Numbered from the stretch's first letter, positions 1 to 6,010 are shown. The stretch: DNA of 6,237 nt from JAMCXS01 sp964459065 (GCA_964459065.1 CAYWMN010000230.1:1-6237); one strand, 5' to 3'. The notes: generated from the sequence alone by a model not told the origin. Translations and numbers: made by a program.

Positions 1-1286
1 GTCTGGGCCCTTGCGTGGAGGGGCTGACGACGCCGGAGCAGTATGCCGAGGCGGTCCACGACGTTCGATTGCTGCTTGAAGGCCGCGAAAGCGATTTGGC
101 CCGCGAGCTTCGGGAGCGCATGCGCCAGGCTTCTGAAGACCAGCGGTACGAGGAGGCTGCGCGCTACCGCGACCAGCTTTCCACGATGGAACAGCTTGGT
201 GAGCGGCAAAAAATGGCGGCGTCTTCAGGCGGCGACTTCGATGTTTTCGGTTTCCACCGGGAAGGGAAGCAGATGGCGGTGAACCTGTTTCATCTGAGGA
301 ACGGCCGGACCGTGGATCGCCGGGAGTTCTTCTGGGAAGATCTGGACGAGCCCGACCTGGGGAATGTTTTTGCGGCGCTCGTCAAGCAGGTGTACCTGGA
401 TCAGCAGTATGTGCCGAGTGAAATCTATGTTCCGGTGGGTTTTGAAGACCGGGAAATTCTGGAAGAACTCCTGTCTGAAAAAAGAGGCAAGCTGGTTCAC
501 ATTCTGATTCCGGAAGCCGGCCGCAGACGGGCCCTGCTGGAGTTGGTTGCCCGCAACGCGCGGCACTCTTTTGAAAGGCGATTTCGCGTTTTAAAGCCGA
601 AGAGCAGTGAAATGCTTGGGGACCTGGCTGACCTCCTTGACCTGGCCAAGCCTCCCAATCGGATTGAGGCATTCGACGTCTCCCACATCCAGGGTAGCGA
701 CATCGTGGCATCCATGGTGGTTTGGGAAGGCGGGCAGATGAAGAAGGCGGACTACCGCAAGTTTATTATTAAGACTGTCCCTCAAAACGACGATTTTGCC
801 AGTATGCGGGAAGTTGTCGGCAGGCGATACCGGCGCTTGCAGGATGAAAATAAACCCTTGCCGGACCTGATCCTGATTGATGGTGGAATCGGGCAGCTCC
901 ACGCTGCTGGGCAGGCGCTGGCAAAACTGGAGATCATCAACCAGCCGCTCGCGAGCATTGCCAAGCGGGAGGAGATTCTGTACGTTTACGGACGTGAAGA
1001 CGACCCGATAGCGCTTGACCATCACTCGCCGACCTTGCATCTAATCCAAAGGATTCGTGATGAGGCTCACCGCTTTGCGGTAACTTTTCACCGCAAACGG
1101 CGCTCGGGAAGGGAGTTGACTTCGGTGTTGCGGGAAATCCCCGGCGTGGGCGAGCGAACGGCCCGAAAGCTCCTGGAGCATTTCGGGAGCATCAGAAAAC
1201 TGCAATCCGTTGATGAGGCTGAGTTGTCCCAAATCGTGACATCGGCTCAGGCCGCCAGCATCAAGGAGTTCCTAAGGAGTCAGTAA
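1..1286 (+). CDS. uvrC: UvrABC excinuclease subunit C (5'-truncated)
   Basis: UvrC is the nuclease of bacterial nucleotide-excision repair. It is recruited by UvrB at a lesion and cuts the damaged strand on both sides. The reading frame is open to the window edge, with Leu-Gly-Pro-Cys at 3-14, the conserved UvrC cysteine motif, so the GTG at 15 is internal and the gene begins upstream. About 427 of the usual roughly 600 residues are present; the N-terminal GIY-YIG nuclease is outside. Visible in order: the UVR (UvrB-binding) helix pair, nt about 93-200; the RNase H-like nuclease with FDVSH (Asp at 675-677), LIDGG (Asp at 879-881) and RDEAHRFA (about 1053-1080), matching the Asp/Asp/His catalytic set; then a helix-hairpin-helix with IPGVGERTARKLLEHFG (about 1137-1190). 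The second hairpin looks degenerate (VTSAQAASIKEFL). In E. coli UvrC the cysteine cluster is reported to bind an iron-sulfur cluster; only its last Cys lies in the window. The identification is firm. Confidence 0.97.
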   Translation, partial: LGPCVEGLTTPEQYAEAVHDVRLLLEGRESDLARELRERMRQASEDQRYEEAARYRDQLSTMEQLGERQKMAASSGGDFDVFGFHREGKQMAVNLFHLRNGRTVDRREFFWEDLDEPDLGNVFAALVKQVYLDQQYVPSEIYVPVGFEDREILEELLSEKRGKLVHILIPEAGRRRALLELVARNARHSFERRFRVLKPKSSEMLGDLADLLDLAKPPNRIEAFDVSHIQGSDIVASMVVWEGGQMKKADYRKFIIKTVPQNDDFASMREVVGRRYRRLQDENKPLPDLILIDGGIGQLHAAGQALAKLEIINQPLASIAKREEILYVYGREDDPIALDHHSPTLHLIQRIRDEAHRFAVTFHRKRRSGRELTSVLREIPGVGERTARKLLEHFGSIRKLQSVDEAELSQIVTSAQAASIKEFLRSQ

Positions 1287-1400
1287 TCTCATACTAATAA
1301 TGCGACTGGACGGCTTATTAATGATTGAGCTGAAATTAAAAACTTTATTGTTGAAAATCGAAGTTGACTTTGATAGCTTAAATGCAGATCGGAGGTAACT
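1287..1400 (+). promoter_or_regulatory. AT-rich intergenic region, probable promoter of the ytxH cluster
   Basis: This 114-base spacer between uvrC and the first YtxH gene is only about one-third G+C by hand count, clearly lower than the flanking genes. It is the natural place for a promoter driving the YtxH cluster. Weak sigma70-like pairs can be drawn, for example TTGAAA at 1351-1356 with TAGCTT at 1374-1379 (17-base spacing), or TTGAGC at 1325-1330 with TATTGT at 1346-1351, but none is close to consensus. A 6-base AT-only inverted repeat (TAATAA at 1295-1300, TTATTA at 1315-1320) is not a convincing terminator. The regulatory role is inferred from composition and position. Confidence 0.35.
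1391..1396 (+). promoter_or_regulatory. Shine-Dalgarno site of the first YtxH gene
   Basis: GGAGGT ends four bases before the ATG at 1401. It is a near-perfect anti-16S match and fixes the start of the 77-residue protein. Confidence 0.8.
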
Positions 1401-1634
1401 ATGAACAACAAAAAAGTACTTTACGGTCTAGGAATGCTTGCAACCGGAATCGGCCTTGGCGCGGTTACGGCCCTTCTTTACGCACCGAAGAGCGGAAAGG
1501 AAACCAGGAAGATGATTTCCCGGAAGGCCGAAGATGGCATGGATTACGTCGCTGAACAGAGCCGCGAAATTCGTCGGCAGGCTGAGGAGGCCTTCGAAAA
1601 AGGGAAAGAACTTGCGGTCAAGCTTGTTGCTTAG
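1401..1634 (+). CDS. YtxH domain-containing small membrane-anchored protein (copy 1)
   Basis: This is a 77-residue protein of the YtxH family, whose biochemical role is unknown; Bacillus YtxH is a general-stress protein. Residues 6-27 form a glycine-rich hydrophobic segment with a small-xxx-small pattern (Gly16, Gly20), followed by the family signature LLYAPKSGKETR at 25-36. The rest is a charged helix (about 37-74) rich in Glu, Arg, Lys and Ala, with no catalytic motif. The probable arrangement is one N-terminal membrane helix with a short helical tail in the cytoplasm. The start is set by the GGAGGT just upstream. It is followed after 32 bases by a paralogue with the signature at exactly the same residue positions, which suggests tandem duplication and co-transcription. 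Family assignment is good; function is unknown. Confidence 0.88.
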   Translation: MNNKKVLYGLGMLATGIGLGAVTALLYAPKSGKETRKMISRKAEDGMDYVAEQSREIRRQAEEAFEKGKELAVKLVA

Positions 1635-1652
1635 GGTTAGCTTAATGAGGTT

Positions 1653-1661
1653 GGAGGAGGT
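1653..1661 (+). promoter_or_regulatory. Shine-Dalgarno site of the second YtxH gene
   Basis: GGAGGAGGT lies five bases before the ATG at 1667 and decides that start. Each of the two tandem YtxH genes therefore has its own strong ribosome-binding site, consistent with high translation of both. Confidence 0.8.
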
Positions 1662-1666
1662 CTTCG

Positions 1667-1963
1667 ATGAGCGAAAACAACGGGGGATCGAACGTAGCGT
1701 TTTTCCTGGCCGGCGCTGGGATCGGGGCAATTTTGGCGTTGCTGTTTGCGCCGAAGTCCGGCAGAGAAACCCGCGACTACCTTTCACAGAGAGCGGTCGA
1801 GAGCCGGGATAAGGTGGCTGCAAAAAGCCAGGAGTATCGTCGGCAGGCGGAAGGGTACGTGGACAAGGCCAAGGATGTTGTTAACAAACAAAAGGACCAA
1901 CTTTCAGCGGCCCTTGAGGCTGGCAAGCAAGCTTATCGCGATGAGAAGGGCAAGGCATCCTGA
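1667..1963 (+). CDS. YtxH domain-containing small membrane-anchored protein (copy 2)
   Basis: This is a 98-residue YtxH-family protein and tandem paralogue of the gene before it. A Ser/Asn/Gly N-terminus leads into a glycine- and alanine-rich hydrophobic helix (about 10-27, Gly16 and Gly20 as in copy 1), then LLFAPKSGRETR at 25-36, in the same register as copy 1. The tail (about 37-98) is longer, hydrophilic and Lys/Gln/Ala/Asp-rich, with repeated units such as DKVAAKSQEYRRQAE and DKAKDVVNKQKDQL that resemble LEA- or apolipoprotein-like amphipathic helices. It has no cysteine and no enzyme motif. It probably anchors in the inner membrane with the helical tail in the cytoplasm. The gap to the next gene is 46 bases, so co-transcription is likely. 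Function is unknown; a stress or envelope role is inferred from the family. Confidence 0.88.
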   Translation: MSENNGGSNVAFFLAGAGIGAILALLFAPKSGRETRDYLSQRAVESRDKVAAKSQEYRRQAEGYVDKAKDVVNKQKDQLSAALEAGKQAYRDEKGKAS

Positions 1964-2009
1964 GGTGCGCCGCCCTTATTGTCCGATCTCAGGCGGCCGA
2001 GTGTGAAGC

Positions 2010-2522
2010 ATGGCTCATGAAACTCTGCTGACAATTTTCATTATCCTCGCGGCTGCCGCCATCGTTTTGCAGGCCTTTGCGATGCTCGGCATCTACCTGG
2101 CGATTCGCCGTCTTCAGGAAGATGTGTCGAGCCTTCGCACCCAGGTGATGCAGCGGCTTGATCCACTGACGCAATCCGTGACGGACCTTGTGGCGGACAG
2201 CCGCGAACCTTTGCGCACGGTGATGTCGAACCTTGCCGAGGTGAGCCGTGTGGTTCGGGAAGGCACCAGCAATGTTGATGTGGTTCTCGATGAGGTGCTG
2301 GACAAATGCCGTCTGCAAGTCATCCGCATCGACCAAACCATCGCGGACGTCCTCGCGAAAGTCGAAAATACCACCACAACCGTTCAGCGGAACATCGTCG
2401 GGCCCATTTCAGAAGTGTCCGCAGTTTTAAAAGGTGTGCAGGCGGGGATGGAATTTTTCCTTTCCCGGCGCCGGACGGGCCGGGCGCGTGAAGTTCCGCA
2501 AGACGAGCAGATGTTTATTTAA
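2010..2522 (+). CDS. Single-pass membrane protein with long helical tail, DUF948/YtxG-like in architecture
   Basis: This 170-residue protein has one strong N-terminal membrane helix (about residues 6-32, with a lone Gln at 21), followed by Arg-Arg and a long, mostly helical region (about 35-150). That region has heptad-like spacing of Leu, Val and Ile and many Thr, Ser, Asp and Arg residues. Near the C-terminus is a short hydrophobic patch (GMEFFL), an Arg-rich stretch (SRRRTGRARE) and an acidic-hydrophobic tail ending QDEQMFI. I do not recognise an exact family. The layout is like DUF948 proteins such as Bacillus YtxG, which sits next to ytxH, and the two upstream YtxH genes support that reading. 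It could instead be another coiled-coil membrane scaffold. The ATG at 2010 has only a weak ribosome-binding site, so coupling to upstream translation is possible. The function is not known. Confidence 0.8.
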   Translation: MAHETLLTIFIILAAAAIVLQAFAMLGIYLAIRRLQEDVSSLRTQVMQRLDPLTQSVTDLVADSREPLRTVMSNLAEVSRVVREGTSNVDVVLDEVLDKCRLQVIRIDQTIADVLAKVENTTTTVQRNIVGPISEVSAVLKGVQAGMEFFLSRRRTGRAREVPQDEQMFI

Positions 2523-2581
2523 TTCGCTCGGCCTTCCGTTTTCCGTTTCGGGCGAAGGATGTCCCCCTCAGTTCCAGGCGA

Positions 2582-3328
2582 TTGCGCAAACCGGTTATGC
2601 CAGCCAACACGAGCCATCTTGAAGCCGGTTCCAAGGACGCTCGCCCGTCAGCCGCGATCGCGGTTTTTGCGCGAACTCCGATTCCAGGGCAAACCAAGAC
2701 AAGATTGATTCCAGCCTTAGGTCCGGAAGGCGCGGCGGATTTCCACCAGGCGCTCGTTTCCGATACTCTCCGCAAGGTTTCGAAGGTGAAGGGGAAAGTC
2801 GCCCGTTACGTTTTTGCAGCGGGAGGCGACCTTCCTTCCGCTTTGCTTCCGCGCTACTTTGGTTGCCAGCGGCAGCGGGGCCGGGACCTTGGGGAGCGGC
2901 TCGACCAAGCCTTTGACTTGCTGTTGCAGCAGCAGCCGCGGGCCGTCGTGATCGGTACGGATTCTCCGATGTTGCGTCTTTCGGTTTTGCGATTGGCGCT
3001 GGAAGAATTGCGCTGGGTGGATGCGGTGCTGGGCCCTTGCCCGGACGGCGGCTATTATCTGGTGGGGCTTCGCAAGCCTGCTCCCGGGCTTTTTATGGGG
3101 GCTCGCCTGGGAACCCGGTTCGCGTTTAAAGACACACTCGGCAGAATCCTGGCGCGTGGCTCCTCCTGTGCTGTGCTCGACCCGTGCCCGGATGTGGACC
3201 GTCCTGAGGACCTGCGGAAGTTAAAAAAAGAACTGATTGAAGACCCTTCTCGGCGCCGCCTGATGCCCGCGACCTGGCGGTTTCTTTCCGGCAGGCAGAG
3301 CGGTTCGCTCCGGGCCGTCAAACGGTAA
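2582..3328 (+). CDS. DUF2064 / TIGR04282 family glycosyltransferase-like protein
   Basis: This is a member of the DUF2064/TIGR04282 family, which has a GT-A-like nucleotide-sugar transferase fold. Some members are named for arsenosugar biosynthesis, but most have no proven substrate. Seen here: AIAVFARTPIPGQTKTRL (about residues 25-42, the N-terminal nucleotide-binding signature), GTDSP at 125-129 (the likely metal-binding Asp region), GPCPDGGYYLVGL from 151, and DVDRPEDL near 205. After that comes a basic extension of roughly 35 residues ending AVKR. Starting from TTG at 2582 gives 248 residues; ATG at 2597 gives 243 and is equally possible, because neither has a strong ribosome-binding site and conserved sequence begins only at about residue 24. 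It lies 59 bases after the coiled-coil gene and may be the last gene of that transcript. No arsenic genes are in view, so the specific role is open. Confidence 0.88.
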   Translation: MRKPVMPANTSHLEAGSKDARPSAAIAVFARTPIPGQTKTRLIPALGPEGAADFHQALVSDTLRKVSKVKGKVARYVFAAGGDLPSALLPRYFGCQRQRGRDLGERLDQAFDLLLQQQPRAVVIGTDSPMLRLSVLRLALEELRWVDAVLGPCPDGGYYLVGLRKPAPGLFMGARLGTRFAFKDTLGRILARGSSCAVLDPCPDVDRPEDLRKLKKELIEDPSRRRLMPATWRFLSGRQSGSLRAVKR

Positions 3329-3372
3329 CGTCAGTCTTAAGCGTCTGAATTTCTGGAGAGCGTGGGCGCCTG

Positions 3373-4524
3373 TCAGCGCAGGACTTCGGAAATCCAGCCG
3401 CCGCCGACAACTTCATCTTCATCGTAAAAGACGGCAGCCTGGCCGGGCGTGATCGCCCGCTGGGGGCTTAAGAATTCAACCTGCGTCTCGCCGTCCTTCC
3501 CAGCCTTGATGCGGGCCGGAGCGGGCAAGTGTTTGTTGCGAATCTTAACCTTCGCGGTGATGGAGTCGCCTTCCGAGACAGGGCGAATCCAGTTGACGTC
3601 GCGCACCAGCAGCCGGCTCTTCAGCAGGTCCTGATTGGAACCCACGGTGACGCGATTGCTGCCCGGGTCGATTCCGATCACGTAGAGGGGCGTTCCGGTG
3701 GCGAATCCCAGGCCTTTTCTCTGTCCGACCGTATAGTTTTCCAGTCCCTGATGCTGGGCAAGAACGGCGCCGTCGGTTGAAACGATCTCGCCGCCTTCAG
3801 ACTCCTGTTTTTTGCCCTGCTCGGAAAGATAAGCTTCAATGAAGCGGCGGTAATTTCCGGTGGGAACAAAGCAGATTTCCTGGCTGTCAGGCTTTTCGGC
3901 CACGGGCAGTTTTCGCTCGCGGGCCATCGCACGCACCTCTTCTTTTGTAAACTCTCCCAAGGGGAAAACCGTTCGAGCAAGCTGTTCCTGGGTCAGGCCG
4001 AACAGGAAGTAGGATTGATCTTTTGAGGGGTCGCGGCCGGCGAACAGCCGGTAGCGGCCGGACTGCTCATCCTGGCGGACGCGCGCGTAGTGCCCGGTGG
4101 CGACGCGATCGGCGCCGATCTTGCGGGCGGTTTCAATGAACTGCGCAAACTTGATTTCCGTGTTGCAGCGGCTGCAGGGAATGGGCGTCTGGCCGGCCAG
4201 ATAGCTCTCGACAAAGGGCCGCACCACGTCGCGCTCAAACTGCTCTTCAAAATTAACCACATAATAGGGCAGTCCCAGAAAGCCCGCCACGCGGCGCGCG
4301 TCGTAAACATCATCCAGCGAGCAGCAGCGGCCGCTGGCTCGTGCCGGCGTGGTTCCTTCCTCGGCGCCCTGCAGGGCAGGCAACCGCCGCTGGTTCCAGA
4401 GCTGCATGGTCATCCCGACCACGGCCGGAGAACCCTTCGCGGTTGCCGCTGTTTTGCCTTCGGCAAGCAGCGCCGCAGCCACGGAACTGTCGACTCCGCC
4501 GCTCATTGCGATTGCAATCGTCAT
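3373..4524 (-). CDS. mnmA: tRNA-specific 2-thiouridylase MnmA
   Basis: MnmA activates uridine 34 of Lys, Glu and Gln tRNAs with ATP and inserts sulfur to make 2-thiouridine. This complete 383-residue copy shows the ATP-binding PP-loop SGGVDSS at 8-14, RCCSLDDVYDARRVA at 66-80, TPIPCSRCN at 113-121 with the likely catalytic Cys117, GHYAR at 144-148, DQSYFL at 169-174, and DSQEICFVP at 213-221 with the partner Cys218. The C-terminal part has GQRKGLG and a final beta-barrel region ending EVVGGGWI. The family's usual NPC reads IPC here. Residues about 23-34 (GKTAATAKGSPA) and 44-64 are longer and less conserved than I expect. It lies 42 bases downstream of the cysteine desulfurase on the same strand, its expected sulfur donor, so one operon is likely. 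Only a weak ribosome-binding site (AAGAG) precedes the ATG. Confidence 0.97.
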   Translation of the reverse strand: MTIAIAMSGGVDSSVAAALLAEGKTAATAKGSPAVVGMTMQLWNQRRLPALQGAEEGTTPARASGRCCSLDDVYDARRVAGFLGLPYYVVNFEEQFERDVVRPFVESYLAGQTPIPCSRCNTEIKFAQFIETARKIGADRVATGHYARVRQDEQSGRYRLFAGRDPSKDQSYFLFGLTQEQLARTVFPLGEFTKEEVRAMARERKLPVAEKPDSQEICFVPTGNYRRFIEAYLSEQGKKQESEGGEIVSTDGAVLAQHQGLENYTVGQRKGLGFATGTPLYVIGIDPGSNRVTVGSNQDLLKSRLLVRDVNWIRPVSEGDSITAKVKIRNKHLPAPARIKAGKDGETQVEFLSPQRAITPGQAAVFYDEDEVVGGGWISEVLR

Positions 4525-4566
4525 AAACTCAAAACTCTTGTCGTGGGATGCCTCAGGATGCCGCCG

Positions 4567-5746
4567 TCAAACGGTGACGGAACTCTTTTTGTAATGGGGC
4601 GAAAGCGAGCGAAGCTGTTCGACCGCCCCCGGCAGAACTTCCAGGGTATAGTCGATATCCTCCGCGTTGTTGAATCGTCCCAGGCTGAAGCGGATGCTCG
4701 TCCTCGCCTGTTCCTTGCGGCCGATAGCAGAAAGCACGTGGGAAGGCTCCAGGGAGCCGGAAGAGCACGCCGCCCCGGTTGAGCAGGCAATGCCTTTCAG
4801 GTCCATGGCGATGACAAAACCTTCGCCTTCAATATAGTCAAAGCTGATGTTGCTGGTGCTTGGCAAGCGCCGCTCACGGTCGCCCACGACGCGGGTCGCG
4901 GGAATCGCCTTGAGAATGCCTTCCTCCAGACGGTCCCGCAGCGCGCCGATCTGTTGGGCTTCACTCGTCCCGTGTTGGGCCGCCATCTCGGCGGCCTTTC
5001 CCAGTCCCACGATGCCCGGAACATTTTCGGTGCCGGGCCGGCGGTCTCGTTCGTGGTGGCCTCCGTAGAGCAGCGGTCGCAAAATCGTTCCCCGGCGGAT
5101 ATACATTGCACCCACGCCCTTGGGTCCATGGAGTTTGTGAGCCGAGAGCGAAAGCAGGTCCACGCCCAGCTTTTCAACGTCGACAGGAATCTTTCCGACG
5201 GACTGCACGGCGTCGGTGTGAAAATAAATGTCATGATCGCCCGCGATGCGCCCGATGTCTTCGAGCGGCTGAATCGTTCCAAGTTCGTTGTTGGCGTGCA
5301 TGACGGAAATCAGAACCGTATCCGGGCCGATGGCTTTCTCAATGTCGGCCGGGTCCACAATCCCGCTCGGACCTGTGCCGACGTAGGTGACGCGCACGCC
5401 GCGCTTTTCCAATGCCTTTGCCGTGTTCAGAACCGCGCTGTGCTCGAGGGCGGTGGTGATGACGTGCTTCTTTTCAGACCGCGACGCTTCCACAATNNNN
5501 NNNNNNCACCAGCGCTGCGTTGTCCGATTCGGTTCCGCCGCTGGTGAAAACGATTTCGCCGGGCCGCGCCTTCAGCAGGTGGGCTACCTGCTCGCGGCTC
5601 AGTTCAACCGCGGCCTTGGCGCGCTGGCCGTACCAGTGGATAGACGAGGCGTTCCCGAAGTCGTCGAGAAAGTACGGCGTCATCGCCTCGTAAACCGCCG
5701 GGTCGAGCGGCGTGGTCGCGTTGTTGTCCAGATAAACTCTTCGCAT
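4567..5746 (-). CDS. Cysteine desulfurase, NifS/IscS family (interrupted by a run of Ns)
   Basis: This PLP enzyme converts cysteine to alanine and holds the sulfur as a persulfide for transfer, here most likely to MnmA. The N-terminal 80 residues (5746-5507) carry YLDNNATTPLDP, GNASSIHWYG and FTSGGTESDNAA. After ten Ns (5497-5506) the protein resumes with IVEASRSEKKHVITTALEHSAV, containing the PLP-stacking His. HANNELGTIQP, HTDAVQSVGK and SAHKLHGPKG (PLP lysine) follow, then HERDRRPGTENV and GAACSSGSLEPS with the catalytic Cys encoded at 4765-4767. The two parts differ by one frame only because the N run is ten long; a true gap of any multiple of three restores one protein. With three bases it is 390 residues and matches E. 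coli IscS spacing. It is therefore an assembly gap, not a pseudogene. The start at 5746 is supported because an in-frame stop lies just upstream (5768-5770). No clear Shine-Dalgarno is seen. NifS versus IscS subtype is not resolved. Confidence 0.95.
5497..5506. other. Assembly gap (10 Ns) inside the cysteine desulfurase gene
   Basis: Ten undetermined bases break the desulfurase between its codon for Val80 and an Ile codon. The length is evidently a placeholder, because ten bases would shift the frame of a gene whose two parts both carry intact conserved motifs. Confidence 0.99.
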
Positions 5747-5794
5747 GGTGAGTTCGCAAATGCCGAATCAGGCGCGGAAACTCGTGTCATTTCG

Positions 5795-5824
5795 AGAGTA
5801 GCCCAGCGCAGCCCGTGAAGTCAA
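5795..5824 (-). promoter_or_regulatory. Candidate sigma70-type promoter of the cysteine desulfurase-mnmA operon
   Basis: Read on the minus strand, TTGACT (5824-5819, five of six to the -35 consensus) is followed after 18 bases by TACTCT (5800-5795), which keeps the key TA....T positions of a -10 box. Transcription would start near 5788, leaving a leader of about 42 bases before the ATG at 5746. The -10 is only three of six to consensus, so this is a candidate only. Confidence 0.35.
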
Positions 5825-5830
5825 ACGGGC
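5811..5830. repeat. Perfect 6-bp inverted repeat (GCCCGT / ACGGGC), possible operator
   Basis: GCCCGT at 5811-5816 and ACGGGC at 5825-5830 form exact inverted arms around an 8-base centre that contains the candidate -35 hexamer TTGACT of the minus-strand operon. The position suits a repressor site. No T-tract follows on either strand, so it is not an intrinsic terminator. The regulatory role is inferred from position only. Confidence 0.35.
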
Positions 5831-5994
5831 GGCTGGTCCGGTGTGCATCTTTTTGCCTACGCATCTTACAGATTCATATCGGGGGGCTGCAGGTCATTCC
5901 AATTGCCCGTTTTTATTGTTTCAACCCGCGCTGGAATCCATAGACACGCGACATCAGTGGATTTAGACTTGGGAGTAGTTGAATCCTGTCCCGC

Positions 5995-6003
5995 AAAGGA
6001 GGG
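5995..6003 (+). promoter_or_regulatory. Shine-Dalgarno site of the ABM-like gene
   Basis: AAAGGAGGG ends seven bases before the ATG at 6011. It is one of the two strongest ribosome-binding sites in the window and shows that the open frame running to the window end is a real gene. Confidence 0.8.
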
Positions 6004-6010
6004 CAATCCG

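Larger units (their letters stand above)
5747..6010. other. Divergent intergenic region between the desulfurase operon and the ABM-like gene
   Basis: This 264-base spacer must hold the promoters for two divergent transcripts. It contains the candidate minus-strand promoter and inverted repeat described separately (5795-5830) and the strong ribosome-binding site at 5995-6003. A third copy of the repeat arm, GCCCGT, lies at 5905-5910 just before a T-rich stretch. No convincing plus-strand promoter, RNA gene, terminator or small coding frame with a good start was found in the rest. Confidence 0.6.

Noticed and set aside
591..1040. 149-codon minus-strand open frame inside uvrC
   Set aside because: It is antisense to the catalytic domain of uvrC, with no domain, no ribosome-binding site of note and no neighbour in support.
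1295..1320. Inverted repeat TAATAA/TTATTA after uvrC as a terminator
   Set aside because: The stem is only six A-T pairs with a 14-base loop and no following T-tract, too weak for an intrinsic terminator.
2559..2709. Small frame starting at ATG 2559 in another frame at the start of the glycosyltransferase gene
   Set aside because: It has a GAAGGATG context but the purine run is too close to the ATG, the product is about 50 residues of arginine- and proline-rich sequence with no features, and it overlaps the real gene.
3329..3372. Possible bidirectional terminator between the convergent glycosyltransferase and mnmA genes
   Set aside because: The 44 bases contain no stable hairpin with a T-tract on either strand; only the trivial palindromes CTTAAG and GGCGCC are present.
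3314..4575. 13-base exact repeat GCCGTCAAACGGT at 3314-3326 and 4563-4575, with the core GTCAAACGG again at 5820-5828
   Set aside because: The first two copies overlap the ends of genes on opposite strands and could form only a 4-bp stem. One 13-base match in a window this size is roughly expected by chance (order of 0.3).
4090..4782. 230-codon open frame on the plus strand across mnmA and the desulfurase
   Set aside because: It lies antisense to two genes with complete conserved motifs and spans their junction. Long antisense frames are common in GC-rich genes, and its translation has no recognisable domain.
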